Position numbers and translations under genes: made by a program
Part shown: piece after piece, positions 8,687 to 18,792 of the stretch
Layout: the number at the start of each line of letters is the position of its first letter
Position numbering within the stretch: position 1 is the first letter of the stretch
The notes under the pieces: model-generated
Databases searched by the model: none
Told to the model about the DNA's origin: nothing
What the model saw: the letters and a program-made list of their open reading frames with translations, nothing else
NCBI GenBank assembly: GCA_902492895.1
Contig: CABUNG010000001.1
Location: forward strand, 186,001-250,000
Origin: an uncultured Oscillospiraceae bacterium
Lineage (GTDB): Bacteria; Bacillota; Clostridia; Oscillospirales; Acutalibacteraceae
Reading direction: 5' to 3'
DNA: 64,000 nucleotides

Positions 8687-10291
8687 ATGAAGATATTTAA
8701 CAAACAGCGGTTTGCCGACGCCGCGAATAAATGGAATACCGTATGCAGGAACATCTGGTCCGCCGCGGCCCGGTTTATCACCGGAACGGTCCCGGCCGCG
8801 ATGGGGAAAGCGTTCTTCGCCGCATATGTGACCTGCTACGCGGTCGGTGTTTACACGCTGCGCGTGGGCAAACGGACCGGCCGCCTGATGATCAGGGCAC
8901 TGCGCCCGGCGGGTCGCTTTGCGTATAAAGGGCTGGATAGGCTGGTGCTCCGCCATCTGCGCGCCATGCGTCAGGAACTCGGCCGGATGCGCGAAGGGTT
9001 TGTCATCGCCGGACAGCGGCTGAAAGCGGCTTATCGCCGCCATCCGCTCCTGGTGATCCCGCAGGCGCTTTGCCTGCCTGTGCAGGGTGTCCGCCGCCAT
9101 CGCAAAGCGGTGGTCAGCGCGGCCAATCTGCTGGCCCCTATGGCGGCCGTGATGGTGCTGGTGCTGACGGTCCAGTTCTGGACCGGCGCCACCTTTGCGC
9201 TGGCGCTCGAGTACGATGGACAAACCCTCGGATATATTGCGGACGAATCCGTCTATGACGCTGCGGCGTCCATGGCGGCCGGCCGTGTTATCAATGCCGA
9301 CAATTCTTTCCGTGTGGACCGGGTGCCGAAGCTCACCCTCACACTGGTCAAAAAAGACGATATTCTCGATGAAAACGCGGTCTGCGACCGTATTCTCGAT
9401 TCCTCCAGCAGTCATTTGTCTCAGAGTTCGGGCCTGTATGTGGACGGCTCTTTCGTCGGGGCTCTTTCGTCCCGTACGCTTTTGGACGATCTGATCGGCG
9501 CGGCGCTCGAAGAACGGCGCGGCGATGGGGACAGCGCGTCGTTCGTTGCGGACGTGCAGCTGGTCGATGGTTTGTATCCGGTTACGGCGATGATCGGCCA
9601 TGAAACCATGCAGGGGTTTCTCCGGCAGCTGCCGGTCAAGGTGACGTCTTTGGTCACATATGAGGAACCGATCGCGTATACCTCTTCCACACAGGAGGTC
9701 GCATCTCAGCTCCTCGGATACCGGGCCGTCAAAACAAAAGGCGTGAATGGGATTCAGTCGGTCACGGCGGAAGTCGTCACGATCGACGGTGTGGAACAGT
9801 CCCGCACGGTTGTTTCTACTTCTGTTGTCAAGGAGCCGGTTAACGAAGTCATCGCAATTGGCGGCAAGAAATACAACGACGTTTCGACCGCCGGAGACGG
9901 CAAGGCCACGGGGACCTTCGTCTGGCCCCTTCCGGCCACCAAACAGATCAGTTCCTATTTCGGCAGCCGCTGGGGTTCCACGCACGGCGCCCTCGATATT
10001 TCCAACGGCCGGGTGTTCGGAAAGCCCATCATCGCCTCCGACGGCGGCAAAGTCGTAGAAGCCGGCTGGCATTACAGCTACGGATATTACGTTTTGATCG
10101 ATCATGGCAACGGCTTTAAAACCCGGTACGCCCATTGCAGCAAGCTTGCGGTCAAGGTCGGCCAGCGGGTGGCTCAGGGCGAATACATCGCCGATGTCGG
10201 GAATACCGGCAACAGCTACGGAGCGCATCTGCACTTTGAAGTAATCAAAAAGGGAACCTTGGTGGATCCGCTGAAATATGTGCAGCGGTAA
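8687..10291 (+). CDS. Membrane-anchored M23 peptidase with G5 domain
   Basis: 534-residue predicted cell-wall hydrolase. A basic, helical N-terminal cytoplasmic part of about 145 residues precedes one transmembrane segment (about 147-168). An extracytoplasmic region follows, with a G5 domain (about 330-410, VTYEEPIAYTSS to VVKEPVNEVIAIG) and a C-terminal LytM/M23 zinc endopeptidase domain. Zn ligands are in THGALDIS (H, D) and AHLHFEV (H-x-H), with further active-site His in YAHCSK. The long basic cytoplasmic extension is unusual for this family. Expression is likely linked to cell-wall stress through the WalR-like site upstream. Confidence 0.9.
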   Translation: MKIFNKQRFADAANKWNTVCRNIWSAAARFITGTVPAAMGKAFFAAYVTCYAVGVYTLRVGKRTGRLMIRALRPAGRFAYKGLDRLVLRHLRAMRQELGRMREGFVIAGQRLKAAYRRHPLLVIPQALCLPVQGVRRHRKAVVSAANLLAPMAAVMVLVLTVQFWTGATFALALEYDGQTLGYIADESVYDAAASMAAGRVINADNSFRVDRVPKLTLTLVKKDDILDENAVCDRILDSSSSHLSQSSGLYVDGSFVGALSSRTLLDDLIGAALEERRGDGDSASFVADVQLVDGLYPVTAMIGHETMQGFLRQLPVKVTSLVTYEEPIAYTSSTQEVASQLLGYRAVKTKGVNGIQSVTAEVVTIDGVEQSRTVVSTSVVKEPVNEVIAIGGKKYNDVSTAGDGKATGTFVWPLPATKQISSYFGSRWGSTHGALDISNGRVFGKPIIASDGGKVVEAGWHYSYGYYVLIDHGNGFKTRYAHCSKLAVKVGQRVAQGEYIADVGNTGNSYGAHLHFEVIKKGTLVDPLKYVQR

Positions 10292-10309
10292 GCATAAAGA
10301 TACGACAGA

Positions 10310-10343
10310 AACGGCGTGACGGTGTTCGCGCCGTTTTTCTTTT
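10310..10343 (+). terminator. Terminator of the M23 peptidase gene
   Basis: AACGGCG...CGCCGTT stem followed by TTTCTTTT, 18 bases after the stop. Confidence 0.75.
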
Positions 10344-10483
10344 CCGGACGGCCGCATGATCGCAAAAAAAAACGATTTCTACAACAAAATTCCCTCTTGC
10401 CTTTTAGGCCGGTTTGGGTTAAAATACGGTCAACAGAGATGCCGCCGGGCCGGATTGGGCACGCGGGCAAAAAGGAGGACTTT

Positions 10484-11323
10484 ATGAACAGCAAGCGGGT
10501 GTGGCCGATCGCCCTGCAGCTCTATTCCGTGCGGGGCGACATGGAAAAGGATTTTGAGGGTACGCTGCAGAAGGTTAAGGATATGGGATATGACGGCGTG
10601 GAGCTCGTCGGATTGTATGGACGGTCTCCCGCACAGGTGCGGAAAGCCGTTTCTGACGCCGGCCTGGTGCCGCTGAGCGCTCATGTGCCGTATACCGAGA
10701 TGGCGGCGGATCCGGACAAAGTGATGCAGGATTATGCCGCAGCCGGCTGCACGTATATCGCGGTTCCCTATTTGGAAGAGGCCTATCGGCCGGGTCAAGA
10801 GCGTTTTTTCGAGCTGCTCGAAACCGTAAGCCGGTTGGGCGAGGCCGCCAATCGGGCGGGCCTCACCCTCTTGTATCATAATCATGACTTTGAGTTTGTC
10901 AAGGTGGAGGGCCAGTATGCGCTGGATCTGCTCTACGACCGCGTTCCGGCCGCTTTGCTGCAAACCGAAATCGATACCTGCTGGGTGAATGTTGCGGGAG
11001 AGGATCCGGCTGCCTATGTGAAGAAATACGCCGGCCGTGCGCCGCTTGTCCATCTGAAGGATTTCGTCCTGAAAGGTCGGAAACCCGCTCACATGTATGA
11101 TCTGATTGGGCTGGAAGAGGAGCGGATTCCCTCCGAGGAGGAAGGAAGCTTCGCCTACCGTCCTTTAGGACAGGGCATGCAGGATGTGCCGGGGATCCTG
11201 AACGCGCTGAAACAGACGGGGACCAAGTGGGTCATCGTGGAGCAGGATGAACCCAGTCAGGGGCTGACGCCGCTGGAGTGCGTCCGGCAGAGCATTGACT
11301 ATCTGGATTCCCTGGATAAATAA
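10484..11323 (+). CDS. Sugar phosphate isomerase/epimerase-type TIM-barrel protein
   Basis: 279-residue AP-endonuclease-2/xylose-isomerase-like TIM barrel. Typical strand-end motifs are IALQLYSVRGDM, YDGVELVG, LLYHNHDFEF (metal His/Asp), TEIDTCWV and VHLKDFV. Members interconvert sugars or inositol derivatives; the substrate is not deducible and no other sugar gene adjoins it. ATG 10484 follows AAAGGAGG at 8 bases. The frame extends 168 bases upstream without conserved content and overlaps a terminator. Confidence 0.85.
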   Translation: MNSKRVWPIALQLYSVRGDMEKDFEGTLQKVKDMGYDGVELVGLYGRSPAQVRKAVSDAGLVPLSAHVPYTEMAADPDKVMQDYAAAGCTYIAVPYLEEAYRPGQERFFELLETVSRLGEAANRAGLTLLYHNHDFEFVKVEGQYALDLLYDRVPAALLQTEIDTCWVNVAGEDPAAYVKKYAGRAPLVHLKDFVLKGRKPAHMYDLIGLEEERIPSEEEGSFAYRPLGQGMQDVPGILNALKQTGTKWVIVEQDEPSQGLTPLECVRQSIDYLDSLDK

Positions 11324-11330
11324 CCAAATT

Positions 11331-11370
11331 AAAAAAGCCGGGAGACAGGCTGTGAGTCTCCCGGCTTTTT
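11331..11370. terminator. Bidirectional terminator
   Basis: GCCGGGAGAC/GTCTCCCGGC stem with A6 before and T5 after, between the convergent isomerase-like and acetyltransferase genes. Confidence 0.88.
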
Positions 11371-11398
11371 GTATCGTGCAGACGGCCGTAGAATGCCG

Positions 11399-11983
11399 TC
11401 AGGTATTTTCCCGTACGACGCGGCAGGGGTTTCCAAAGGCAATCCGATTGGAGGGGATGTCCCTTGTCACAACGCTGCCGGCTCCAATAACGACATTATC
11501 GCCGATCGTCACGCCGGGCAGGAGAATGGCCCCTCCGCCGATCCAGACGTCGCGTCCGATGATAACCGGGGCCGTCTGGGTTTTGCAGAAGGAAAAGGAA
11601 CCGTCGGAACGGTCCCGTCCAAAACGGTCGGCGGCATTTGTCGGATGATAAGCCGTATAAATCTGGACATTGGGAGCGATGAGCGCGTTGTCCCCGATGA
11701 CAATACGGTTGTCGTCCAAAAAGGTGCAATTCATATTGACCTCACAGTTGTCGCCAAAAAAAATGTGACAGCCGTAATCCACATAGAAAGGCGGCGTGAT
11801 CCAGAGCCTTTCCCCCATTCCTCCCAACAGATCGCCTAATAGGCGCCGTTTCTCGTGCAGGTCTTCCGAATCGGTACGGTTGAACTCGCGGATGAGGTTT
11901 TTCGCCTTGTGCCACTGTGCAAGCAACGTGCTGTCGCCGCAGTCATACAGTTCTCCGGCCAGCATTTTGTCGCGTTCCGTCAT
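11399..11983 (-). CDS. Maltose/galactoside O-acetyltransferase family protein
   Basis: 194-residue left-handed beta-helix acetyltransferase of the Maa/LacA type. The N-terminal MTERDKMLAGELYD is the Mac domain. Hexapeptide repeats run from about residue 70 (VNMNCTFLDDNRIVIGDNALIAPNVQIYTAYHP, with the catalytic His in AYHP) to IGAGSVVTRDIPSNRIAFGNPCRVVR. It probably acetylates a sugar with acetyl-CoA. ATG 11983 is 8 bases from AGGAGG; ATG 11989 would be only 2 bases away. Confidence 0.93.
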   Translation of the reverse strand: MTERDKMLAGELYDCGDSTLLAQWHKAKNLIREFNRTDSEDLHEKRRLLGDLLGGMGERLWITPPFYVDYGCHIFFGDNCEVNMNCTFLDDNRIVIGDNALIAPNVQIYTAYHPTNAADRFGRDRSDGSFSFCKTQTAPVIIGRDVWIGGGAILLPGVTIGDNVVIGAGSVVTRDIPSNRIAFGNPCRVVRENT

Positions 11984-12185
11984 AGCCATAGCCTCCTGTT
12001 TCCGCTTCCCCTTGAGCGGGGCTGCTGGTATGAGTTTATAGTATTTGCGGATGTCTGTCAAATTCCATTCGGGCGGATATCCCGGCGGTAAGAACAAAAA
12101 ATACGATTTATTCAGTGGCGATATTGACATCTATGAACAGATGAGATATGATAAAAACTATATTAATAAACATTGTTCATTTATA

Positions 12186-15100
12186 ATGAATTATAAATTC
12201 TCCCTCGCCGCAGGCATGATTTTATCAAGAGGGCTCTCGGCCCCGGGTGAAGCGGCCACCTTATCCAACTATACCACCGGCTCTTTCTCACAAAACGGCG
12301 GGGTTTTGAAGGTCAACAAGACGTCCGGAAACAACATCGTGTTGTCCGACTGGTTTTCGACAGCGTACACGTTCTCAGCGGACTTCGTGATCACCGAGAC
12401 GGGGGACAACGTCCTCAGCATCGTATTCGACATCGATGATCCCGCCAGATCCGGTACGAACTGGATGGCGGTTTCCGTTCTGCCGAACGAAAACAAGGTG
12501 CGCATTTTCAAGAAAATGACCGGAAGAGTTTCGATATCCGGGCGCCTATGCCGGATATGGCGAATCTCAACCCGGATGGCGGGGAAACCGTCAAATTCGG
12601 CCGGAAAGTGGCGTCACATAGGAAAAAATGGTGTGTATTTAACTCGGATCGGTCCGAATTGGCCGCTATTATTATGCGTCTTATGATGGGGGGACAATCG
12701 GCTTTATGACATTCCAAACAGGCGTAGACATACGTAATATTCCGTATACCCCGGACCAGCCTGGAACCATCGATGAGGGCTTTGACACGAATATTCCAGG
12801 CTGGTACGGCCAGAGCGGCGGATGGGCCGTCGGGGCAGACGGCCTTCATGGGAACAATGCCGGGGTGGGCGACCGCTTTGCCCTGTCCAGACTCTGTTTG
12901 GACAAGGACACCACCTATATATATGAAGGGACGATGACCGTTGTGGACGGAATGGGCGGCGGCCTGGTCGTTGGTGTGACCGACCCGGCGCTCCCCTTGT
13001 CCAGCTGGATCGGCGCCAACATCGATCTCAACCGCGGTGAAGCCAAGCTGTTTAAGAACCAGAACGGGCAGGTCTGGAGCGCCTCCCGGGCTTTGACCGG
13101 CGATGAAAAGTGTGCAAAACAGCAGAATATTCGAATCGAAGTGATACAGGGCGGTCAGTTTAACTATTACCTGAACGGCAGCTTGGTGGGATCCTATGCC
13201 GATTCCACCTATGACGGCGGATATCTGGGAGTCTACACCTTCAAAGGAAACAATTTTTATAACCATCTTCAGTATACGGCTGGTGAGGCTCCCGGCATCG
13301 CCGGTGTGAGTGTGGCCGATGCCGCGGTAAAACCGGGACCGGCCTTCACGGATTATCGGTACGACGTCACGGTTCCCACCGGACAGAGCACGGCCTCGGT
13401 CCGTATCGATACTGCGGCGGGAAATCTCGTCTGGATCGACGGACAGGAAACAACGCCGAACCGGGCGGTGGATGTGGAACTGCATATCGGTTCCCAGATT
13501 ATCACCCTGACGGTCAAGAATCCCGAAACCGGCATTTCGGTGAATGAGTACATGCATATTTCCCGCGAGACTAATCCGTCTTCCCTTTATCGGGAGAAAT
13601 ACCGCCCGCAGCTGCATTTTTCTCCAGCCATCAACTGGCTCAACGATCCAAACGGCCTGATGTATAACGAGGAGACGAAGGAATACCATCTCTTCTATCA
13701 GTACAATCCCTATGGGTATGATTGGGGAAACATGAGCTGGGGCCATGCGGTTTCCAAGGACATGATGCATTGGGAGCAGAAGGATGTCGCCCTCTATACG
13801 GATGGGCTGGGCGCCATATTCTCCGGCTGCGGCGTGATTGACCGCGATAACACCACCGGATTCTTCGACGACTCCACCCCTCCCGGCGCCCGGATGGTCG
13901 CGGTCTACTCCTATCATGGCGGCGACACCTCCTATGGTACGCAGAAGCAGGCTCTGGCGTATTCCAAAGATGACGGCGAAACCTGGATCAAATACGACGG
14001 CAATCCGGTTCTGCCCAACCCGGGCAATCTGTACGGGAGCGACTTCCGGGATCCCAAGGTCCTCTGGATGGAGGACGATTCCTATGCGAACGGCGGCGTT
14101 TGGCTGCTGATCGCTGCCGGAGGGCGGGCTCGCCTCTTTACGTCCGAGGATCTGATTCACTGGGAGCACAACAGTGACCTATGCTGCAAAGACGAAAACG
14201 GAAACGATATCCCGCTCGAATCCGAATGTCCCGATTTGTTTCCGCTAAAGCTTGGGGGAACGGACACGACAAAGTGGATCTATACCGGTTCGGGGAAATT
14301 CTTTGTCGTCGGGGATCTGGATAAAAACAGCGATGGGAAATATGTATTTACGCCAGAAACCGCTCAAATTCCGATGGTAAACAGCGCTTCCCGTCTGTAC
14401 GCCACTCAGTCCTTTTTTAACGATCCCAAAGGGCGCCGTCTGCTGGTGGCCTGGGTGCGGGATCTGACTACGGCGGCGGCGCTGAAAAGCGAAGGCAAGG
14501 TCTGGAACGGCATGTACACCATTCCCATGATGGCGGGGCTGATAAAAAACAGGGACAGCTATTGTCTGACCACCGAGCTGCCGGCGGAGGTAGAAGCATA
14601 CCGCGGTGAGGCTGTTAAGCAAATCCGGGACGCGGCCGTTGCCCCGGATTCGGAAAATCTCCTTGACGGTATTCGGGCGGAAAAGCTGGACATTGAGGCG
14701 TCCATTCAACTTGGGACCGCGACGGAAGTCGGGTTCAATCTGCGCATGGGGGATAAAAATGTCCTGAATGTGCGGTACGATGTTGCCGCGAAGCAGCTGA
14801 TTCTGGATAAAAGCAAGACCGGCACCGTTTATGCCGAAGTGGAAAAAATGGATTTGGCCGTGGAGGACGGTCTCCTGAATCTCCGGCTTCTGCTCGACAC
14901 CGCAGCCGTCGATGTATACGCGAACGGCGGCCGTGCCGGAACCACCACGGTGTATTTTACGGATAGCAGCAATCTTGGCACCGTTTTTTATGTGAAGGGC
15001 GGTACGGCTGCCGTCCAGTCGATGGATGTGTATCCGATACGCTCCGTGTGGTACGACGATACCGTCCCCGGAGATCCTGTGGAAATGCTCCTGCGCACCT

Positions 15101-15844
15101 CCGAGGACACGGTGGAGGTCGGGTCCCGCTTATCTGTGGAAACGGCTGGGCCCTACTTTTGTGGCGGACGACACCATCACCAGGACACTCAGTGAAGACA
15201 CCGCCGCAGAAATTGTCAAAATGGGCGGGGGTACGCCGAACTGATTGCGCGGAAAACGGGAACGGTCATGATCACGGCCACTGAAGCGGACGGTGACCGT
15301 GAAGATCAACGACCGGCATTTTTATACCAATATGGATTCCTGAAGACTTTTGGAGACTGGGAGCGGACGGACTGGTTATCGGGTGAGGGGATATGTTTCT
15401 CATGGGAAATGTCCGCGCTAAAAACTTCGAGATGGCCGCCGACTTCACCAATTTGGCGGGTAACGGCTCGTTCGGCGTGCTGTTCAGGGCTCCAGACTGG
15501 GATAATCCGGCGGCCAAGCGGTACGCTGCGAACATCGACAAGCTGAACGGCATCGCCTGGGCATTTATTCCTAAAGATGCGGCCGTCAACAAAAACGTCA
15601 GCTCCGGGAAAGATTTCATGCCCCAGATGACTTGCCATTTCCGCCTTCGGATGGAAAACGGCACCGCATCCTATTATCTCGATGATCAGTTCATGATGGA
15701 GCGGGCGCTTGGAGACTATGAGGGCGGGTATATAGGGCTCGTCTTCTATAAGACGACGCCGGTTTCAATAACGTGTACGTCACCTTCCTCGACGAGACGG
15801 GGGCGTCCGTTCCGTCCGGATCCGCCTCTTCCGTTCCCCCATAG
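12186..15844 (+). pseudogene. Frameshifted GH32 fructan hydrolase (levanase/inulinase-like)
   Basis: The catalytic core is intact in one frame (12706-15195). It has WLNDPNG with the nucleophile Asp, SGCG, FRDPKV (transition-state Asp) and ECPDLFPL (acid/base Glu), flanked by lectin/concanavalin-like modules. Homology continues outside that frame. An N-terminal module starts near MNYKFSLAAG (12186), shifts frame near 12525 and again near 12640-12690 before rejoining the core. After about 15160 a bacterial Ig-like segment moves to another frame, a further module occupies 15393-15770, and the tail ending at 15844 needs one more shift. At least four frameshifts, plus a poor signal peptide, make it a pseudogene of a large secreted fructanase unless the assembly is wrong. 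Confidence 0.8.
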
Positions 15845-15923
15845 ACCACCTCGCCGGGGCTGGAGCTGTATGCGTACATGTACGCCGCAGGAGAAAGGCG
15901 GCCTGAGCCGTTTCATAAAGAAG

Positions 15924-15967
15924 AAAAAGGCCCGACACGAGGACGATCACCGTGGCGGGCCCTTTTA
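15924..15967. terminator. Terminator after the GH32 pseudogene
   Basis: GGCCCG...CGGGCC stem, extendable by CACG/CGTG, with AAAAA before and CTTTTATT after. It should work in both directions. Confidence 0.65.
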
Positions 15968-16090
15968 TTCATTGCAGAAGACCCCCGGCAATGCCGGAGG
16001 CAAAAAGCTTTAGCGATAAAAATTTCTTTTGATTAATAAAGTTGCGGTCTGGCAACTGCACTAAAGTATCAAAAGGAGGACATCAAACCT

Positions 16091-16375
16091 GGAACCCCAT
16101 GTTTGGCACATATAAGTTGGGGATGCAAATATCATATAGCATTTGCGCCGAAAAATCGCAGAGAAGTATCTTATGAAGTTAAACGAGAGGCAGCAGGAAA
16201 GGTATTGCGACAGCTATGTGAATGAAGCCGAGGTGTGTCCTGACCACGTGTATATGCTGGCGGAGATACCGCCGAAAATGAGCATATCCAGTTTCGTGGA
16301 TTTCTCATAGGAAAAAGCAGCCTAATCCTCTTCGAGCGACATGCAAACCTAAAGTGCAAATACGGCAGTTTATGA
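16091..16375 (+). pseudogene. Relic of an IS200-family TnpA transposase
   Basis: Three frames together spell a degraded IS200 transposase. They read WGCKYHIAFAPKNRRE..., then CPDHVYMLAEIPPKMSISS, then IGKSSLILFERHANLKCKYG. There are in-frame stops, two frameshifts and a gap of about eight residues, and the protein stops before the catalytic-Tyr helix. The HUH motif is changed to HVY. A good ribosome site (AAAGGAGG) survives 19 bases upstream of the preserved homology, and a small GTTGC/GCAAC hairpin lies further upstream, as at IS200 ends. Inactive. Confidence 0.75.
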
Positions 16376-16394
16376 TAGGGTTATCCAGCGTTCG

Positions 16395-17741
16395 CTAACG
16401 GCGCGCCAGTTGTACGATCCGGTTCCAGGTGATCGGGCCTACCGCGCCGTTGCCTTCCAGTCCTTCGTTGGCCTGCACGGCCCTCACCGCGTCCTCGGTG
16501 GCCTGATCGAAAGTGCCGCTGATCTCCACGGGCGGGATGTAGCTGTGACGGGCCGCGGCTTCCTGCAGAAAAATCTGAAGCTGACGGACATCGTCTCCTT
16601 GCATCCCCAGTGTGAGATAGCGCCCCGGATAAATTTCCTCGCTTCCCTCCAGGGCCTCCGGCGGGACCGATGCGATGGTATCCGCATAGACCTGCATCAT
16701 GCGGTTCCAGGTTTCCCGGTCGATCACACCGGTGGGGTCCAAGCCGTATTTCCGCTGGAATGCCTGCACGCCGTTCAAGGTGTTCTCGTCGAAATTGCCA
16801 TCAATGAGCACTTGAGGGATCTGATCGTCAAAAAAGGAAATGATCGCCAGATAATATTGGGCGACCCGTACGGGGTTGCCGCTATCGCCCAGTTGAAGCT
16901 GGCGGGAAAACTGCCGTTGAGCTTCGTCGAAGGAGATCCCCTCGGAATACAGCTCCGACAGCCCTTTGACGCCGTTGTACGTTTTTTTGATTTGGTACCA
17001 GGTGGCGTTACCCACGATCCCGTCCGGGGTCAGGTTGAAAATACGCTGGAATTCCCGGACGGCCGCCTCGGTTTCCACGCCGAAAAATCCGTCTACCAGC
17101 AGCTTGGGTATGGCCGGATAGTTGTCGGAAATCCGGTTGAGCTGCCGCTGGATGATGCGTACGTCCTCACCAGCGCTGCCCTGGCGCAGGGGGACACCGG
17201 GATAGGAACGCTCGATGCCCTGTACCGGTGCGCCGAACACGATGTTGATATCGTCGCCGAAAAAGTACTGGAGGATTTCATAAGGAACCAGCCCCTGCTC
17301 CGCGAGCCCCACGGTACCCCATTGGGACAGGCCGTCGCAGGTAGAGGTGGTGCCGTTGCAGTACTGAGTGAAGAGCGGCTCGACACTGCCCTGCCGCACC
17401 ACGTAGTCGTTGAAGATATCGTCCACGATTTGGGATATGTTTTCAAATACATCCCGGTTGGGGATAAAATTCTGATCGTATTGCGTGCTGTTTGTGATGT
17501 CGAAGTCATATCCCCGGCTGGGATAATATTCGGTGTAGATCCGGTTGAGGGCGAAACTGATCTGTGCGAGAATATTGGCCCGGATGGCGGCCTCCGGCCA
17601 GGTGGGATAAATCTCGCTGGAAGCCACGTTCTTTATGTAATCGGCGAAGGGGACCGTGATGTTTTCCGCGGCCCGGTCCGGGGGACCGAGATGGACGGTG
17701 ATGGTTTCGGGAATGACTGGCCGATCGATGTTTCCGTTCAT
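16395..17741 (-). CDS. SpoIID-like domain plus three peptidoglycan-binding domains
   Basis: 448-residue protein. The N-terminal part (about 1-165) resembles SpoIID/LytB (VPFADYIKNVASSEIYPTWPEAAIRANILAQISFALNR), a fold linked to peptidoglycan lytic transglycosylation during spore engulfment. Three PG_binding_1 repeats follow, each with an L-x-G-x-x-G-x-x-V-x-x-Q core (about 185-265, 290-355 and 375-447). No signal peptide or membrane segment is seen, so it may act in the spore or mother cell or leave by an unusual route. It starts 12 bases after the upstream gene on the same strand. The combination with spore biology is inferred from family knowledge. Confidence 0.75.
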   Translation of the reverse strand: MNGNIDRPVIPETITVHLGPPDRAAENITVPFADYIKNVASSEIYPTWPEAAIRANILAQISFALNRIYTEYYPSRGYDFDITNSTQYDQNFIPNRDVFENISQIVDDIFNDYVVRQGSVEPLFTQYCNGTTSTCDGLSQWGTVGLAEQGLVPYEILQYFFGDDINIVFGAPVQGIERSYPGVPLRQGSAGEDVRIIQRQLNRISDNYPAIPKLLVDGFFGVETEAAVREFQRIFNLTPDGIVGNATWYQIKKTYNGVKGLSELYSEGISFDEAQRQFSRQLQLGDSGNPVRVAQYYLAIISFFDDQIPQVLIDGNFDENTLNGVQAFQRKYGLDPTGVIDRETWNRMMQVYADTIASVPPEALEGSEEIYPGRYLTLGMQGDDVRQLQIFLQEAAARHSYIPPVEISGTFDQATEDAVRAVQANEGLEGNGAVGPITWNRIVQLARR

Positions 17742-17753
17742 AAAACCGCCCCC

Positions 17754-18350
17754 TTATTGAAAGTCCGGCCGGGCCGTCACGAACCGGACGGGCTGGATGG
17801 ACTTAATCCCTTCGAAAACCGGCACCCGGGTAAACACCTGGGTTTGAAACTGCGGATGGGACACTGTGACGGTGTATGCGGCAAAGGTCGGCTTGCCCGT
17901 CTCCGGGCTTTGGGAGCGGCTTTTGTCGGGAGCGGGCAACCGGATACCGTCTAAGATGCCGCTGCCGTCGGTGATGCCGGTGGCGAACACTTTGGTGCCG
18001 TCGGCGAACTCCCGGGAGACGGTGACTTCCGCACCGGCGATGGGCACCGCCCGTCCGCCGGTGGAGGCCTGGATGCGCAGCTCGCCTGTTTGCGGGTTAT
18101 CGGCGAGAAAGCTCTCATAGGTCTCTGGTTCGGGGGCCGCAGGCTGCAGCGGATCCAGTCCGGGGCCGGATTCGGGCGGATTTATTTCCGCCCCGATCTC
18201 GGCCTCCGCCGGAGCGGGGCTTTCTGCCTGAGGCGTTGGTTCCTCAGCCGGGGACGGGACGGGTTCCGGCGGCAGCGCACTGCGCGCCGCCATGTCCATC
18301 ATGTCGGCCGCATACTGCCGAACCATGGCGTCAAACGCCTGTTTATCCAT
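17754..18350 (-). CDS. Proline/glutamate-rich protein with carboxypeptidase-regulatory-like domain
   Basis: 198 residues, no assigned function. The N-terminal 25 residues are helical. A Pro/Glu/Ala-rich linker (about 28-75) follows, then a beta-rich domain like CarboxypepD_reg/transthyretin folds (GELRIQASTGGRAVPIAGAEVTVSREF...TDGSGILDGIRLPAP). It is the first gene of a two-gene unit with the SpoIID-like protein, 12 bases apart, and has a strong AAGGAGG site. The pairing suggests a shared spore-coat or cell-wall role; that is inference. Confidence 0.6.
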   Translation of the reverse strand: MDKQAFDAMVRQYAADMMDMAARSALPPEPVPSPAEEPTPQAESPAPAEAEIGAEINPPESGPGLDPLQPAAPEPETYESFLADNPQTGELRIQASTGGRAVPIAGAEVTVSREFADGTKVFATGITDGSGILDGIRLPAPDKSRSQSPETGKPTFAAYTVTVSHPQFQTQVFTRVPVFEGIKSIQPVRFVTARPDFQ

Positions 18351-18792
18351 AGGGATACCTCCTTAAAATAAATCGGTAGATACCCTATCAATATAATCGC
18401 CTGCCCGAAAAAAGGTGACAAAAAAGCTTCGGACCGCCTAAACCGTGTCTTTGGAGGTCCGCCGCCCTTTATAATAGAAAGATCGCCTCAAGATGGCGAC
18501 TATGGCCATCATCTAAAGGTGGGGCAGAATATAGAACAAGGTATACGGAGTTGGTATTGACCGTTCATCCGCAGATATGGTAGAATTTTGTCGGCCTAAA
18601 AAGAACAACAGGAAGTCGGGGTGCCTGGCTTTTGATGCGTTTTCCTTTTTCGGCCGGGTTACGAGACTTGCCCAGCGAAAACCGGGTGTTTTTTTGCCTG
18701 ATAATAGAATGGGTTTTTCTTTCCGTCAGAGTTGAAATGCGTCAGACGCCGCCGTTCAATAGGATTTTAGCTAACAGTCATTTACCTGTTTT
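18351..18792. other. 442-base intergenic region with a possible promoter
   Basis: No convincing gene. A TTGACC-N18-TAGAAT promoter-like pair on the plus strand (18557-18586) has no recognisable coding sequence behind it. The 69-codon open frame starting at 18632 has no ribosome site and no family resemblance. The minus-strand promoter of the 18350 gene should lie in the left part, but no clear -35/-10 was found; a sporulation sigma factor is possible. Confidence 0.4.
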
